A stretch of DNA of 64,000 nucleotides, taken from positions 186,001-250,000 of the forward strand of contig JAAVLL010000002.1 of NCBI GenBank assembly GCA_012103035.1, given 5' to 3'. Source of the DNA: Brucella oryzae. GTDB lineage: Bacteria; Pseudomonadota; Alphaproteobacteria; Rhizobiales; Rhizobiaceae. This document shows positions 9,758 to 20,321 of this stretch, one piece after another. How positions within the stretch are numbered: the stretch's first letter is position 1; every line of letters starts with the position of its first letter. The position numbers and the translations under genes were made by a program. A model generated the notes under the pieces. It did no database searches. It saw nothing but the letters and a program-made list of their open reading frames with translations, and had not been told where the DNA came from.

Positions 9758-11509
9758 ATGCGCCACAGACATAAAGACAGTAAGATGAATGACTTCGCAG
9801 GCAAAGCCGGAATGAAAAGCCGCATCGGACAACTGGAAGCCGAGGGCGTGGATGTGCTCATCCTTGGCGCTGGTGTTAATGGTGCGGGGCTTTATCGCGA
9901 TCTTTGCGAGCAGGGCATAAGCTGCCTCATCGTCGACAAGGCGGATTTCGGTTCCGGCACAAGTGCTGCCCCGTCGCGGCTTATCCATGGCGGCCTGAAA
10001 TATCTGGAAACCGGCGAGTTCGGGCTTGTGGCCCAGTCCACGCTGGAGCGCAATCTGCTTCTGAAAAATGCGCCGCACAATGTCGAGCCGCTGCCGACTT
10101 TCATTCCTGTCTTTTCGTGGACCAAGGGCATCACGGCGGCGCTGCGCACCCTGTTCGGCTCGACGACCGCGCCACGCAGCCGTGGCGCCGTGCTGATCAA
10201 GATCGGTCTGGCACTTTACGATTATTTTGGTGCGCGCGAGCGCATGCCGCGTCACCGTTTTCTGCTGAAGGAGACGGCGACGAAGGAAATGCCCTATATC
10301 ACGCCCGCAATCGTGGCGGGCGGCATCTATCATGATGCGAAGGTCAGCCAGCCGGAACGTCTGGTCTATGAACTTGTTAGCGACGGCTTGCGCGCTAATC
10401 CGAAAAGCGCTGCCGCCAATTTCACGACACTGGTTTCCGCTGATAACGGCGTGATCGGTTTTGAAGGACCGGACGGGGAGAAATTCTCGGTCAGGCCGAA
10501 GCTCGTCATTAATGCCTCGGGACCTTGGATCGACCGGGTCAATGCCGCGCTCGGCAAGCCGACAAAGATGATCGGCGGCACCAAGGGCTCGCATATCCTC
10601 ATCGACCATCCCAAGCTGGTGGAAAGCCTGAATGGGCGCATGATCTATTTCGAGGCCGACGACGGACGCATCTGCCTCGTCTACGATTATCACGGTCTGG
10701 TGCTGGTGGGGTCCACCGATATTCCATCGGATGATCCGGACAATGTGCGCTGCGACGATCCTGAAACCGATTATTTCATCGACAGTCTGCGTTCGCTGCT
10801 GCCCAGCCTGCAATTCGACCGCAGCCAGATTGTCTACACCTATAGCGGCATCCGCCCGCTTCCGGCTTCCAATGCGTCCGAACCGGGCCTCATCAGCCGC
10901 GACCATTCCGCGCCCGTCATCGAGGCGGATAGCGAACGGCCATTCGCCATTATTTCACTTGTGGGCGGCAAGTGGACCACATTCCGCGGCTTTGCCGAAG
11001 AAGTGGCCGACAAGGTTATGGGCCGTTTCGACAAGACCCGGCGGGTATCGACGCGCAACCTTGCCATTGGCGGCGGTCGGGATTATCCGGCGGATGACCG
11101 CGCCCGCAAGGCCTGGGTGACGAAATATGCCACCGAGACACGGCTGCCCGCCGCTCGGGTTGAAACCCTCTTGAAGCGCTATGGCAGCACGGCTCTGCCG
11201 ATCCTTCGCGCGGAAGCGGGTACGTCAGTCACGATGCTGCCGGATACCGACACGGTCAGCACGACGGAAATCGCATGGATCGCGCGCAACGAGCTTGTCG
11301 TGCATCTGGCGGATGTCGTTTTACGGCGCACCACGCTTGCAATCGATGGGGCGCTGACGACCGGAAATCTTGCTGCAATCGCCGATATTCTGGCGCGGGA
11401 GCTTGGCTGGGATGATGCGCGCAAGGCGCAGGAAATCGAGGCGGTCAAAACCGAGCTTGAGAAGCGGCATAATGTGATTTTGCAGGCGCGGCCCGCCAAA
11501 AGACGCTGA
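9758..11509 (+). CDS. FAD-dependent glycerol-3-phosphate dehydrogenase-like enzyme (GlpD family)
   Basis: An intact frame of about 583 residues. It has the FAD motif VLILGAGVNGAGLYRDLCEQ, SRLIHGGLKYLETGEFGLV, GGTKGSHILI, VLVGSTDIPSDDP and SLVGGKWTTFRGFAEEVAD, then the C-terminal DAO_C-like domain. Like GlpD it would oxidise a polyol phosphate and pass electrons to quinones at the inner membrane. Start ATG 9758 has AAGG about 10 bases upstream; ATG 9785 is possible. It begins 13 bases after the FGGY kinase and parallels the eryA-eryB pair, so the product of that kinase is the likely substrate. Glycerol 3-phosphate itself cannot be excluded. Confidence 0.82.
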   Translation: MRHRHKDSKMNDFAGKAGMKSRIGQLEAEGVDVLILGAGVNGAGLYRDLCEQGISCLIVDKADFGSGTSAAPSRLIHGGLKYLETGEFGLVAQSTLERNLLLKNAPHNVEPLPTFIPVFSWTKGITAALRTLFGSTTAPRSRGAVLIKIGLALYDYFGARERMPRHRFLLKETATKEMPYITPAIVAGGIYHDAKVSQPERLVYELVSDGLRANPKSAAANFTTLVSADNGVIGFEGPDGEKFSVRPKLVINASGPWIDRVNAALGKPTKMIGGTKGSHILIDHPKLVESLNGRMIYFEADDGRICLVYDYHGLVLVGSTDIPSDDPDNVRCDDPETDYFIDSLRSLLPSLQFDRSQIVYTYSGIRPLPASNASEPGLISRDHSAPVIEADSERPFAIISLVGGKWTTFRGFAEEVADKVMGRFDKTRRVSTRNLAIGGGRDYPADDRARKAWVTKYATETRLPAARVETLLKRYGSTALPILRAEAGTSVTMLPDTDTVSTTEIAWIARNELVVHLADVVLRRTTLAIDGALTTGNLAAIADILARELGWDDARKAQEIEAVKTELEKRHNVILQARPAKRR

Positions 11510-11566
11510 CCCCTTGGTGGAGTTGATCTATGGTGCCTTGCCTGCGAACAGGAAAGGAAACGCGCC

Positions 11567-11967
<401 letters not shown>

Positions 11968-12121
11968 AATCCGCTCCGGTTTTGCGCAGCTTTCAGAAAC
12001 CGGCACGCGCGATCAATGGTCCAGTCTTGCGCAAAACGCAAAGATGATTGCGCATATTGCGAAGAGATGTTTCCCGTTTCCCCTATCATGTTGTTTCCAA
12101 TAAAACAATGGGGAGAAGAGA

Positions 12122-13053
12122 ATGAAGCACCTACTTCTTTTGCTTGCAGCAAGTGTCGCCAGCCTTGCCAGCGTGCATGCGCATGCCGCCGAAAGCGAAA
12201 CCTGCAAGGCACCCAAATTTTCCGATGTCGGCTGGACCGACATTACTGCGACGACGGCGCTTGCCTCGCTACTGCTTGAAAAGCCGGATACGAGCCGCAA
12301 ACGACCATTCTTTCCGTGCCGGTCACTTTCCAGTCGCTGGAAAACGGGCAGATCGATATCTTCCTCGGCAACTGGATGCCGCTTCAGGAAGAAGCGCGCA
12401 AACCCTATCTGGACAGAAAGGCGTTTGAGCCGGCAGGCGTCAATCTGGAAGGCGCGAAAATCGGCCTTGCCGCAACGGGCAAGGATCTCGGCATCAGGAA
12501 CTATGCCGATATCGCCAAGTTCAGGACGAGCGGCGGCAAGATCTACGGTATCGAGGCCGGCAGCAGTGCCAATGCCACGATCCAGTCTATGGTTGAGAAG
12601 GACACGTTCGGCCTGAAGGATTTCCAGCTTGCCGAATCCAGCGAGCAGGCCATGCTCTCGCAGGTTCAAAATGCGGTGCGCAAGGACGAACCTATCGTGT
12701 TCTTCGCCTGGACGCCGCATCCGATGAATATTCGCTACAAGATTACCTATCTGGAGAATGGCGACAATCTGTTCGGCCCGGATGATGGTGCGGCAACCGT
12801 CGAAACTTTGACCCGCAAGGACTATGCAACCGACTGCCCCAATGTCTCTCGCTTTCTGTCGAACCTGAAGTTCAACACGGAGATGGAAAGCACGATGATG
12901 AACATGATCCTGAATGACGGCATGGAAGCCAGGGACGCCGTCACGAAATGGATCAAGGAAAACCCGGCGCAGCTTGATGCATGGCTCGATGGCGTGACCA
13001 CTTTCGACGGCAAACCGGCACTTGCCGTGGTGAAGTCGGGTCTGGGCCTATAA
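12122..13053 (+). CDS. caiX: Periplasmic betaine/choline/carnitine-binding protein (OpuAC/ProX family)
   Basis: Quaternary-amine binding protein of about 310 residues with a signal peptide (LLLLAASVASLASVHAHAAE). Family features: FSDVGWTDITATTALAS, ENGQIDIFLGNWMP (ligand-cage aromatic and acidic residues) and FFAWTPHPMNIRY. The frame is broken at GG 12286-12287; one extra G converts EKPDTSRKR into EKPGYEPQTTILSVPVTFQS. No permease or ATPase lies next to it, so like Pseudomonas CaiX it would feed a transporter encoded elsewhere. Carnitine is inferred from the following carnitine genes; choline or betaine are alternatives. Confidence 0.78.
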
Positions 13054-13061
13054 GCTGATTG

Positions 13062-14014
13062 TTACTGCCGCAGCTTGCTCGGCGATTGACCGAAATGCCG
13101 CTTGAAAGCGCGCGACAGCGAACTGATCGACGAAAAACCGGTCTGTTCCGCTGTGTCCGCCATGGAAAGATGTGTATCGAGGATCAACCGCCGGGCCGCT
13201 TTGAGCCGGAGCGACAGATAGTAATTGCCTGGAGACTGCCCGATCACATTGGCGAACAGCAATTCAAGGCTGCGCGTCGAAAGGCCGAGCCTGCGGGCGA
13301 TGCTCGTCACGGGGATCGGGCGGTCGATATGGGTTTCCATGATTTTTATGGCGTCCGCCAGCCGGGGTTCGCGGTTGAGCAGACGGCCAAGGGAAACGAG
13401 CGGCTGGGCATCGGAAGCCTGTTTCACCTCATCGTATATATAGAGGCTCGCCACATCCAGCGCGATGGAATAGCCATGGCGGGCGCGAATGAGTGCCAGC
13501 ATCATGTCGAGCGCTGGCGCCGCCCCTCCGGTCGTCAGAAATGCCCCGTCCCGCACCCAGCGGTCCGATTGCATTTCGATTTCCGGGAAGCCCTGTGAAA
13601 ATGCTTCCATATCCTCCCAATGTGTGGTCGCTTTGCGTCCGTTGAGCAGTCCCGCCTTTGCCAGCACCCATGATCCGGCCTCCACGCCGACGATAAGCCT
13701 CGACTGTCTGGCGGCGTGGCGCAACATGGCGAAAGCTTCGGCGTCGCATGTTCCAATGCATGAAAGGCGCTGACAATGATCAGAATGTCCTGCGCGCCAG
13801 CCTCGAAACGGCCATTGGCCGCAACCTTGAGACCGCTCGATGTAACAGGATCGCTGCCGTCCGGCGACACCACCCGCCAGCGATAAAGCGAGCGACCCGT
13901 TACGCGATTGGCGCCGCGCATCGGGTCCAGCGTTGCAGCCAGCGACATCAGCGAACAATCCGGCAGGACCAGCAGGGTAACGCTCAGTTCTTCATCGGAA
14001 GGTTCAAAGATCAT
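13062..14014 (-). CDS. cdhR: AraC-type regulator with GATase1-like sensor domain (CdhR/GbdR-like)
   Basis: A regulator of about 318 residues. The N-terminal DJ-1/PfpI (GATase1-like) domain includes VTLLVLPDCSLMSLAATLDP and VGVEAGSWVLAKAGLLNGR; the C-terminal AraC domain has VTSIARRLGLSTRSLELLF and FSSISSLSRAFKRHFGQSP. The domains are in different frames; one added base at CC 13753-13754 (plus strand) joins them. Start ATG 14014-14012. It is divergent from the BKACE and carnitine dehydrogenase genes and convergent with the binding protein, matching the CdhR role as carnitine-responsive activator in Pseudomonas. The ligand is inferred from context. Confidence 0.78.
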
Positions 14015-14105
14015 GCACTTCGCTCTTCGCCAAATCAATTTCGTAAAATGATAATCCCGGCATTTCGCGACCTGTCAAGCTTGGTGAAAATTGAGGGAAA
14101 CGATC

Positions 14106-15009
14106 ATGCCTTTAAAGCCTGCCCGCGAAATATTCATCACTGCTGCCGTCACCGGTGCCGGAGCCACCACGCACCGCTCGAACAAGGTGCCGATCACGCC
14201 GCGCCAGATCGCGGATGCGGCCATTGAAAGTGCCGAAGCAGGTGCCGCCGTCGCGCATATTCATGTGCGCGATCCGGAAACGGTGAACCATCGCGCAAGC
14301 TTGAGCTTTTCCGCGAGGTTGTGGACCACATCCGGGCGTCCGGTGTCGATATCGTGCTGAACCTGACGGCAGGTGTCGGCGGCGATCTGGTCTTTGGATC
14401 GGCGGAAGCACCGCTGCCGCCCGATGCCGCCAAGACCGATATGGCGGGCGCGACGGAGCGGCTTGCCCATGTCGCTGAACTCTTGCCGGAAATCTGCACG
14501 CTGGATTGCGGCACGATGAATTTCGGTGAAGGCGATTATGTGATGACCAACACGCCCGCCATGCTCAGGGAAATGGCCGGGCAGATACAGCGGCTTGGCG
14601 TGCGCCCGGAGATCGAGATTTTCGACACCGGCCATCTGCCGCTTGCCCAATGGCTGCAGCAGCAGGGCCTGCTTGACGATCCGGTTCTGGTGCAATTGTG
14701 CATGGGTATTCCATGGGGCGCGCCCGACGATCTGGCGACACTGGTTTCGATCCTCCACAACCTGCCGGATAACTGGATTTTCTCGGCGTTCTCCATCGGC
14801 CGCAATCAGTTGCCCTATGCAGCGCTTGCCGTGCTGGCAGGTGGCAATATCCGCGTTGGGCTGGAAGACAACATCTGGCTGGACAAGGGCGTGCTGGCGT
14901 CGAATGGCGATCTGGTCGAGCGGGCCAAAGCCATCGCCGTCAATATGGGGACGAAGGTTCTGACGCCTGCCGAAGTCCGCGAAAACTCAAGCTTACAAAG
15001 CGCTGGTGA
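14106..15009 (+). CDS. BKACE family enzyme (DUF849), probable dehydrocarnitine cleavage enzyme
   Basis: A beta-keto acid cleavage enzyme of about 301 residues, TIM barrel with a metal site. It contains [29 protein letters not shown] (metal His), [22 protein letters not shown] and VGLEDNIWL. In carnitine degradation this family converts dehydrocarnitine and acetyl-CoA to betainyl-CoA and acetoacetate. Two shifts: GG 14282-14283 and AAAA 14982-14985; correction gives the ending EKLKLTKRW and stop TGA 15007-15009. ATG 14106 has GAGGGAA about nine bases upstream. The next gene starts five bases later. The carnitine role rests on that neighbour; the family also acts on other 3-keto acids. Confidence 0.82.
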
Positions 15010-15014
15010 TATCC

Positions 15015-16491
15015 ATGAACAGCCATCCTCCCAAGATTGCCTGTATCGGCAGCGGTGTCATCGGCAGCGGCTGGGCCGCGCGCTTTCTGCTCAACGGTTT
15101 CGATGTGGCCGTTTATGATCCGTCGCCCGATGCAAAGGCGACGACCGAACATTCTCGACAATGCGCGCAAGGCGCTGGCGGCGCTGACCACCGTGCGCCT
15201 TCCGCAGGAGGGGCGACTGTCCTTTTCCGCTTCGCTGGCAGAGGCAGTGGCAGGCGCGGTGCTCATTCAGGAAAGCGTGCCTGAACGCCTCGACCTGAAG
15301 CTTGCCGTGATGGCGGAGATTGAAGCAGCCTGTGCAGACGATGCGCTGATCGCCTCGTCCACTTCCGGCTTTCTTCCAAGCAAGTTGCAGGCGGGGCTAC
15401 GCCATCCGGAGCGCCTGCTGATCGCGCATCCCTACAATCCCGTTTACCTGTTGCCGCTGGTTGAACTGGTGCCGGGAGGCAAGACTTCCGTATCGATAAT
15501 CGAAAGTGCGTCCGCGCTCTACCGCCAGACCGGGATGGAGCCGGTCGTGCTTGAGAAGGAGATCGACGCCTTTGTCGGTGACCGGCTTCTGGAAGCGCTG
15601 TGGCGCGAGGCCTTGTGGCTCGTGCGCGACGGTATCGCCACGGTCGAGCAGATCGACGATATCATCCGCTATTCGTTCGGGCTTCGCTGGGCGCAGATGG
15701 GGCTGTTCCAGACCTATCGCATTGCCGGTGGTCCGGCAGGCATGCGGCACTTCCTGGCCCAGTTCGGGCCTGCGCTGCAATGGCCATGGACGAAGCTGAC
15801 AGATGTGCCCGATCTCGATGACAGCCTCATCAACCGTATCGCGGACCAGTCGGACGCGCAGAATGAAGGGCTTTCCATCCGCGATCTGGAGCGGATTCGC
15901 GATGAAAATCTGGTCGCCATCATCCGCGCGCTTGCGCAACAGCAAAACGGCAAGGGCTGGGGCGCGGGCGCACTTCTCAATGCCTATACAGCACGGCTCG
16001 ATGCGGCTGCGGAGCCTTCCGAGGCGGGTTCCGGCCCATTGCGCCTTCTGGACGTGCGCGTGATCCCGGAATGGATCGACTATAACGGCCATATGACCGA
16101 ACATCGTTATCTCGATGTATTCGGCCAGGCGACGGACAGGTTTCTGGCGCATATCGGTGTGGACGAAGCCTATCTGAAATCCGGTCACAGCTATTATACG
16201 GTCGAAACCCACATCATGCATCGCGGCGAGGCCAAGGCAGGCGATGCGCTGCATGTCGAAACGCAGTTGCTCTCCTTCGACGAGAAGCGCGCACATGTCT
16301 TTCACAGCCTCCGGCGTGGCGATACGGAAATCGCGAGTGCCGAGCAGATGCTGCTGCATGTCGATAGCAAGGCGGGCAAGGCGGTCGCCGCGAAGGCCGA
16401 AATTCTTGCCGCACTTGAGGGGCTTTCCCGCACGCATCGGGAGATGCCGACGCCGATTGCCGTCGGGCGGCATGTCGGCAGACGCGGCTGA
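15015..16491 (+). CDS. Bifunctional L-carnitine dehydrogenase / betainyl-CoA thioesterase
   Basis: A two-domain protein of about 493 residues. Domain 1 (about 1-320) is a 3-hydroxyacyl-CoA-dehydrogenase-like NAD enzyme: ACIGSGVIGSGWAARFLLNG (Rossmann), IASSTSGFLPS, RLLIAHPYNPVYLLPLVELV. Domain 2 (about 345-490) is a hotdog thioesterase: VIPEWIDYNGHMTEHRYLDV. The fusion as described in Sinorhizobium oxidises carnitine to dehydrocarnitine and hydrolyses betainyl-CoA to glycine betaine. A frame change near 15140-15155 (ATTE then ILDNARKAL) needs two extra bases or one fewer, so it differs from the usual one-base pattern. Confidence 0.83.
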
Positions 16492-16555
16492 ACGGTTTCC
16501 GGTTCTTTCTCCGAAAATGAAGCGTCGGTTCCCGATCGGCGCTTTTCTGTCCTGC

Positions 16556-16590
16556 TTGACATTTAATCAATCGATTGATTAAATCTTGAA
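16556..16590 (+). promoter_or_regulatory. TetR promoter and 24-bp perfect palindromic operator
   Basis: Positions 16561-16584 form a perfect 24-base palindrome (half-site ATTTAATCAATC and its complement). It fills the promoter: -35 TTGACA 16556-16561, 17-base spacer, -10 TTAAAT 16579-16584. The tetR ATG starts at 16591, about seven bases after the -10, so the predicted transcript would start at or next to the ATG (leaderless). The palindrome geometry is seen directly; repression by the downstream TetR protein is inferred. Confidence 0.8.
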
Positions 16591-17290
16591 ATGAGTACAA
16601 CGAAACATAACCGCCAGGAGCCGCCATCGGTCGATCAGACACGAATGGCGCTGATCCATGCGGCCTTGCAGCTTTCGGCTCAAAGGGATTTGACGCCACG
16701 TCGACCCGCGAGATTGCCGGTCTGGCCAAGGCGAATATCGGTTCCATTGCCTATCATTTCGGCAATAAGGAAGGGCTGCGACTGGCGGCAGCAGATTATA
16801 TTGTTGAAACGATACAGGGCATTGCAGGGCAGGCGCTCGGACACCACGGTGTGATCAGTGCACCTGCCGAAACGAAGGAAACTGCCCGTGAGCAACTTGG
16901 TCTGGCGCTGGAGCGGATGACCTATTTCATCGTCGCACAGCCGCAATCAGGCGAGATCGTGCAGTTCCTTATGCGGGAACTCGCGCATCCGACGGCGGCG
17001 CTCGACCGCATCTATTCCGGGGTATTCGAGCCGACGCATAAAGGCTTTGTGCCATATGGGAGGTCGCGACGGGTGAACCTGCCGAGAGTGAGGCCACGCG
17101 GCTTCTCGTCTTCACCCTGCTGGGGCAGGTTGTTTATTTCCGCATCGGTCGGGAGGCGGTGAAACGGCGCATGGGCTGGCCGACGATGGGCGAGGATGAG
17201 GCGGCTGCGGTCGCAGCAATCGCACGCCAGAATCTCATGGCTATTCTTGCAGTGAAGGACGCCGCCAAAGACGGCGAGGTGTTGGCATGA
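16591..17290 (+). CDS. TetR-family regulator of the HlyD/ABC-2 efflux operon (CecR-like)
   Basis: A regulator of about 233 residues. The N-terminal helix-turn-helix reads TSTREIAGLAKANIGSIAYH once the frame is restored; the C-terminal half is the effector domain of the DUF1956/CecR-like kind (LGQVVYFRIGREAVKRRMGWP). Two T-run shifts break it, TTT 16673-16675 and TTT 17046-17048; adding a T to each gives LQLFGSKGFDATSTREIA and THKGFCAIWEVATGEPAES. The stop overlaps the HlyD start (ATGA, 17287-17290). It probably represses itself and the operon through the palindrome at 16561-16584. No Shine-Dalgarno precedes its ATG. Confidence 0.82.
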
Positions 17291-18228
17291 GCATTCTCTG
17301 CATTCTTCCTTTCGCCTCTTATCTTTTCGCTGCGTGCAGCGCCCAGCCTGCGGTTGGCTATGTCGAGGGCGAATTCGTGCAGCTTGCACCACTGGAAGTG
17401 GCGCAGGTCCAGTCCGTGGCTGTCCGACGTGGTGATCGCGTCGAACCGGGCAAGCCGATAGCAAGGACGGAAGATGCGGATGCGAAGATCGCGGTCGCGC
17501 AGGCTGAGGCCGCACTGGCGCAGGCGCGAGCGCAACTGGCGGATTTGCAGGTTGGCAAGCGCCCCGATGAAATTGCCGTTCTGGAAGCGGCCGTCAGGAC
17601 AGCCAATGCGCAGGCAGACGATGCCCGGCGAACGCTTTTGCGCACGCAGGACCTGACCAGGCGCGGGGTGATGACACAGGCACAGCTCGATGATGCCGCC
17701 ACCAAGGTCGAAGTGGCTGAGGCCTCGATCAATCAGGCCACAGCCAATCTGGCGGTTGGTCGCTTGCCCGCGCGCCCGGAAGAGATCAAGGCGGCGGAAA
17801 ATGCCGTCAAGAGCGCCCAAGCGCAGCTGGATTCCGCACGCTGGCATCTGACCAAGCGAACGATTGAAGCACCCGCACCGGGCCGGATCACCGATGTCAT
17901 CCGCAATCCGGGAGATATTGCGGGTCCGTCCGCACCGGTGCTGACCATGCTGCCGGACGGTGCGGTCAAGCTGAAGGTCTACATACCGGAGGACAAGTTC
18001 TCGGCGGTGCGGGTCGGCGATATGCTGTCGGTGCGCTGCGATGGCTGTGCGCCCGGCCTGCAAGCCCGTGTGAGCTATGTTTCGCCCGATCCGGAGTTTA
18101 CGCCGCCCGTCATCTATTCGCTCGAAACGCGCCAGAAACTTGTCTATCTCGTCGAGGCCCATCCGGTCGATCCCGCATCGCCTCTACAACCCGGCCAGAT
18201 CGTGGATGTCGATCTGGCTGCGGATTGA
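17287..18228 (+). CDS. HlyD/MFP periplasmic adaptor of an ABC-2 efflux pump
   Basis: Intact, 313 residues. The N-terminal signal ends in LFAACSAQ, a possible lipobox. A biotinyl-lipoyl half-motif ([20 protein letters not shown]), a long alanine-rich coiled-coil hairpin (about residues 65-185) and a beta-barrel ([20 protein letters not shown]) follow in the classic adaptor order. It would connect an inner-membrane ABC-2 transporter to an outer-membrane channel. The order TetR-HlyD-ATPase-permease matches the E. coli cecR-ybhGFSR operon, which affects drug sensitivity. Substrate unknown. Confidence 0.87.
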   Translation: MSILCILPFASYLFAACSAQPAVGYVEGEFVQLAPLEVAQVQSVAVRRGDRVEPGKPIARTEDADAKIAVAQAEAALAQARAQLADLQVGKRPDEIAVLEAAVRTANAQADDARRTLLRTQDLTRRGVMTQAQLDDAATKVEVAEASINQATANLAVGRLPARPEEIKAAENAVKSAQAQLDSARWHLTKRTIEAPAPGRITDVIRNPGDIAGPSAPVLTMLPDGAVKLKVYIPEDKFSAVRVGDMLSVRCDGCAPGLQARVSYVSPDPEFTPPVIYSLETRQKLVYLVEAHPVDPASPLQPGQIVDVDLAAD

Positions 18229-18239
18229 GCGGGGCGGCG

Positions 18240-19188
18240 ATGGTCAACGTCATCGACGTCAAAGGTCTGGTCAAGCGGTTCGGCGATGCTACGGTCGTCG
18301 ATCATGTGAGCATGTCGGTGGCCGAGGGCGAGATTGTCGGCTTTCTGGGGCCGAACGGTTCGGGCAAGACGACCACCATCCGCATGATGTGCGGGCTGTT
18401 GACGCCCGACGAGGGGAAGGGCAGGTGCTTGGTTTCGATCTTCGCACCGAAGGGCTGAAGATCAAGCGAGAAGTCGGCTACATGACGCAGCGCTTTTCAT
18501 TCTATGAAGACCTGACCATTGCCGAAAACCTTGAATTCGTTGCACGCCTCTACCGGCTGAAGCCGGTGAAGGAGCATGTGGCGCGCACGCTTGAGGAACT
18601 GGGCCTGACGTCACGCGGAGACCAACTGGCGGGCACGCTTTCCGGCGGCTGGAAGCAGCGGCTGGCACTGGCGGCCTGCATCATGCACAAGCCGAAGCTT
18701 CTGCTGCTGGATGAGCCGACCGCCGGGGTCGATCCGAAGGCGCGGCGTGATTTCTGGGACGAGATACATCGTCTGGCGGATGGCGGGCTGACTGTGCTCG
18801 TCTCAACCCACTACATGGATGAAGCCGAACGGTGCCACCGCATCAGCTATATTTCCTATGGCAAGCTATTGGCGACGGGAACCGTCCGCGATGTCATTGA
18901 TAAGGCCGGGCTGACGACCTTCATCGTCAACGGTCCAAGGCTTGGCGAAGTGGCGCGGGAACTGGAGAGTGAAGCAGGTGTCGAGCAGGTTGCGCCTTTC
19001 GGCGCGACGCTGCATGTCGTGGGTCGGACAGGAAGAAGCTTGAGGCGGCTCTGGAAAAGATCAGGCATCGTGGGGGCATTACCGTCGAGGCGGGTGAAAC
19101 CAGCCTTGAGGATGTGTTCATCCAGTTCATGGCCAATGCCCAGGACAATATGTCGAAAGGCAGAAATTCCGGGAGCGGCAAGCCATGA
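18240..19188 (+). CDS. ABC-2 type efflux ATPase
   Basis: About 317 residues with Walker [16 protein letters not shown]-loop [13 protein letters not shown], signature [12 protein letters not shown], Walker [18 protein letters not shown] and the His switch [10 protein letters not shown]. Two one-base shifts (GGG 18419-18421 and GG 19031-19032) interrupt it; correction gives EGKGQVLGFD and [18 protein letters not shown] 18240 lies 11 bases after the adaptor stop; an in-frame TTG at 18225 is possible. The stop overlaps the permease ATG by four bases. Unlike YbhF of E. coli it carries a single ABC domain. Confidence 0.86.
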
Positions 19189-20321
19189 ACGGCTGGTTCT
19201 CATTCGGGCGTCTAGGCGCAATGCTGGTGAAGGAATTCATCCAGATGCGGCGCGATCGCATCACCTTCGCCATGATGCTGGTCGTTCCGCTGATGCAGCT
19301 TTTGCTCTTTGGTTTTGCCATCAACAACGATCCGAAGAGCCTGCCAAGCGCGCTGGTTGTGACCAGTCAGGACCACTATACGCGCGCCATGATTTCCGCG
19401 CTGGAAACAACAGGCTATTACCGCTTCGACCATGTGGTGCAAAGTGCGGCGGAAGCCGAGGCGCTGATCGCCAATGGCACGGTTTCCTTCGTGGTGACGA
19501 TCCCGTCGGATTTTGCAAGGCGTGTCGATGCGGGCGAACAGCCGCAGATACTGATCGAGGCGGATGCGACCGATCCGTCGGTGGCAAGCGGCGCCATTTC
19601 CACGCTTGGAACCGTCGCAAGTCAGGCGCTCCTGCGTGAACAGGGCAAGCAGGCTGAGGCTGCAGATGCCGCGCGAAGCCAGCTAGAGGTCATCGTGCAT
19701 CGGCGTTACAACCCGGAAGGCGTGTCGCAATACAATATCGTTCCCGGTCTTTTGGGTGTCATCCTGCAAATGACGATGGTGATGATGACGGCCATGGCAC
19801 TGACCCGTGAGACCGAACGCGGCACGATGGAAAACCTGCTTGCTATGCCCGCCACGCCTGCTGAAATCATGCTGGGCAAGGTTCTGCCATTTCTGGTCGT
19901 CGGCGGTGTTCAGGTTGTGGTCGTGCTGGTCGCGGCCAAGCTTCTGTTCGGCGTGCCCTTTGTGGGGTCGCTGGCGCTTCTCCTGACTTGCGTGCTGATC
20001 TTCGTCCTGTCGCTAGTCCTGCTCGGCTACACGATCTCGACGGCGTCGCGCACGCAGATGCAGGCCATGCAGCTTACCTTCTTCTTCTTCCTGCCATCGC
20101 TGATGTTGTCCGGTTTCATGTTCCCGTTTCGGGGTATGCCCGATTGGGCGCAGACGCTGGGCGAGATTTTTCCGCTCACGCATTTTCTGCGGATCGTCCG
20201 TGCTGTCATGCTTAAGGGCGCCCACCTCTCCGACATTGCCGGAGAAGTGAACGCCCTCATATTCTTCGTGTTCCTGTTTGCGTCGCTGGCGCTTCTGCGC
20301 TTCAGGAGAACGTTGGATTAG
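19185..20321 (+). CDS. ABC-2 type efflux permease
   Basis: Intact, 378 residues. One N-terminal transmembrane segment (ITFAMMLVVPLMQLLLFGFA), a large extracytoplasmic domain (about residues 45-175), then five or six C-terminal membrane segments, the ABC2_membrane_3 layout. PGLLGVILQMTMVMMTAMAL and FRGMPDWAQTLGEIFPLTHF are typical. It is the last gene of the tetR-hlyD-ATPase-permease operon and would work as a homodimer, as no second permease is present. The stop at 20319-20321 overlaps the end of the convergent MFS gene. Confidence 0.87.
   Translation: MNGWFSFGRLGAMLVKEFIQMRRDRITFAMMLVVPLMQLLLFGFAINNDPKSLPSALVVTSQDHYTRAMISALETTGYYRFDHVVQSAAEAEALIANGTVSFVVTIPSDFARRVDAGEQPQILIEADATDPSVASGAISTLGTVASQALLREQGKQAEAADAARSQLEVIVHRRYNPEGVSQYNIVPGLLGVILQMTMVMMTAMALTRETERGTMENLLAMPATPAEIMLGKVLPFLVVGGVQVVVVLVAAKLLFGVPFVGSLALLLTCVLIFVLSLVLLGYTISTASRTQMQAMQLTFFFFLPSLMLSGFMFPFRGMPDWAQTLGEIFPLTHFLRIVRAVMLKGAHLSDIAGEVNALIFFVFLFASLALLRFRRTLD

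Noticed and set aside
11968..12103. 45-residue C-terminal extension of the cupin protein
   Set aside because: One missing G at 11957-11959 explains it; the corrected protein ends at the usual length and the tail has no conserved look.
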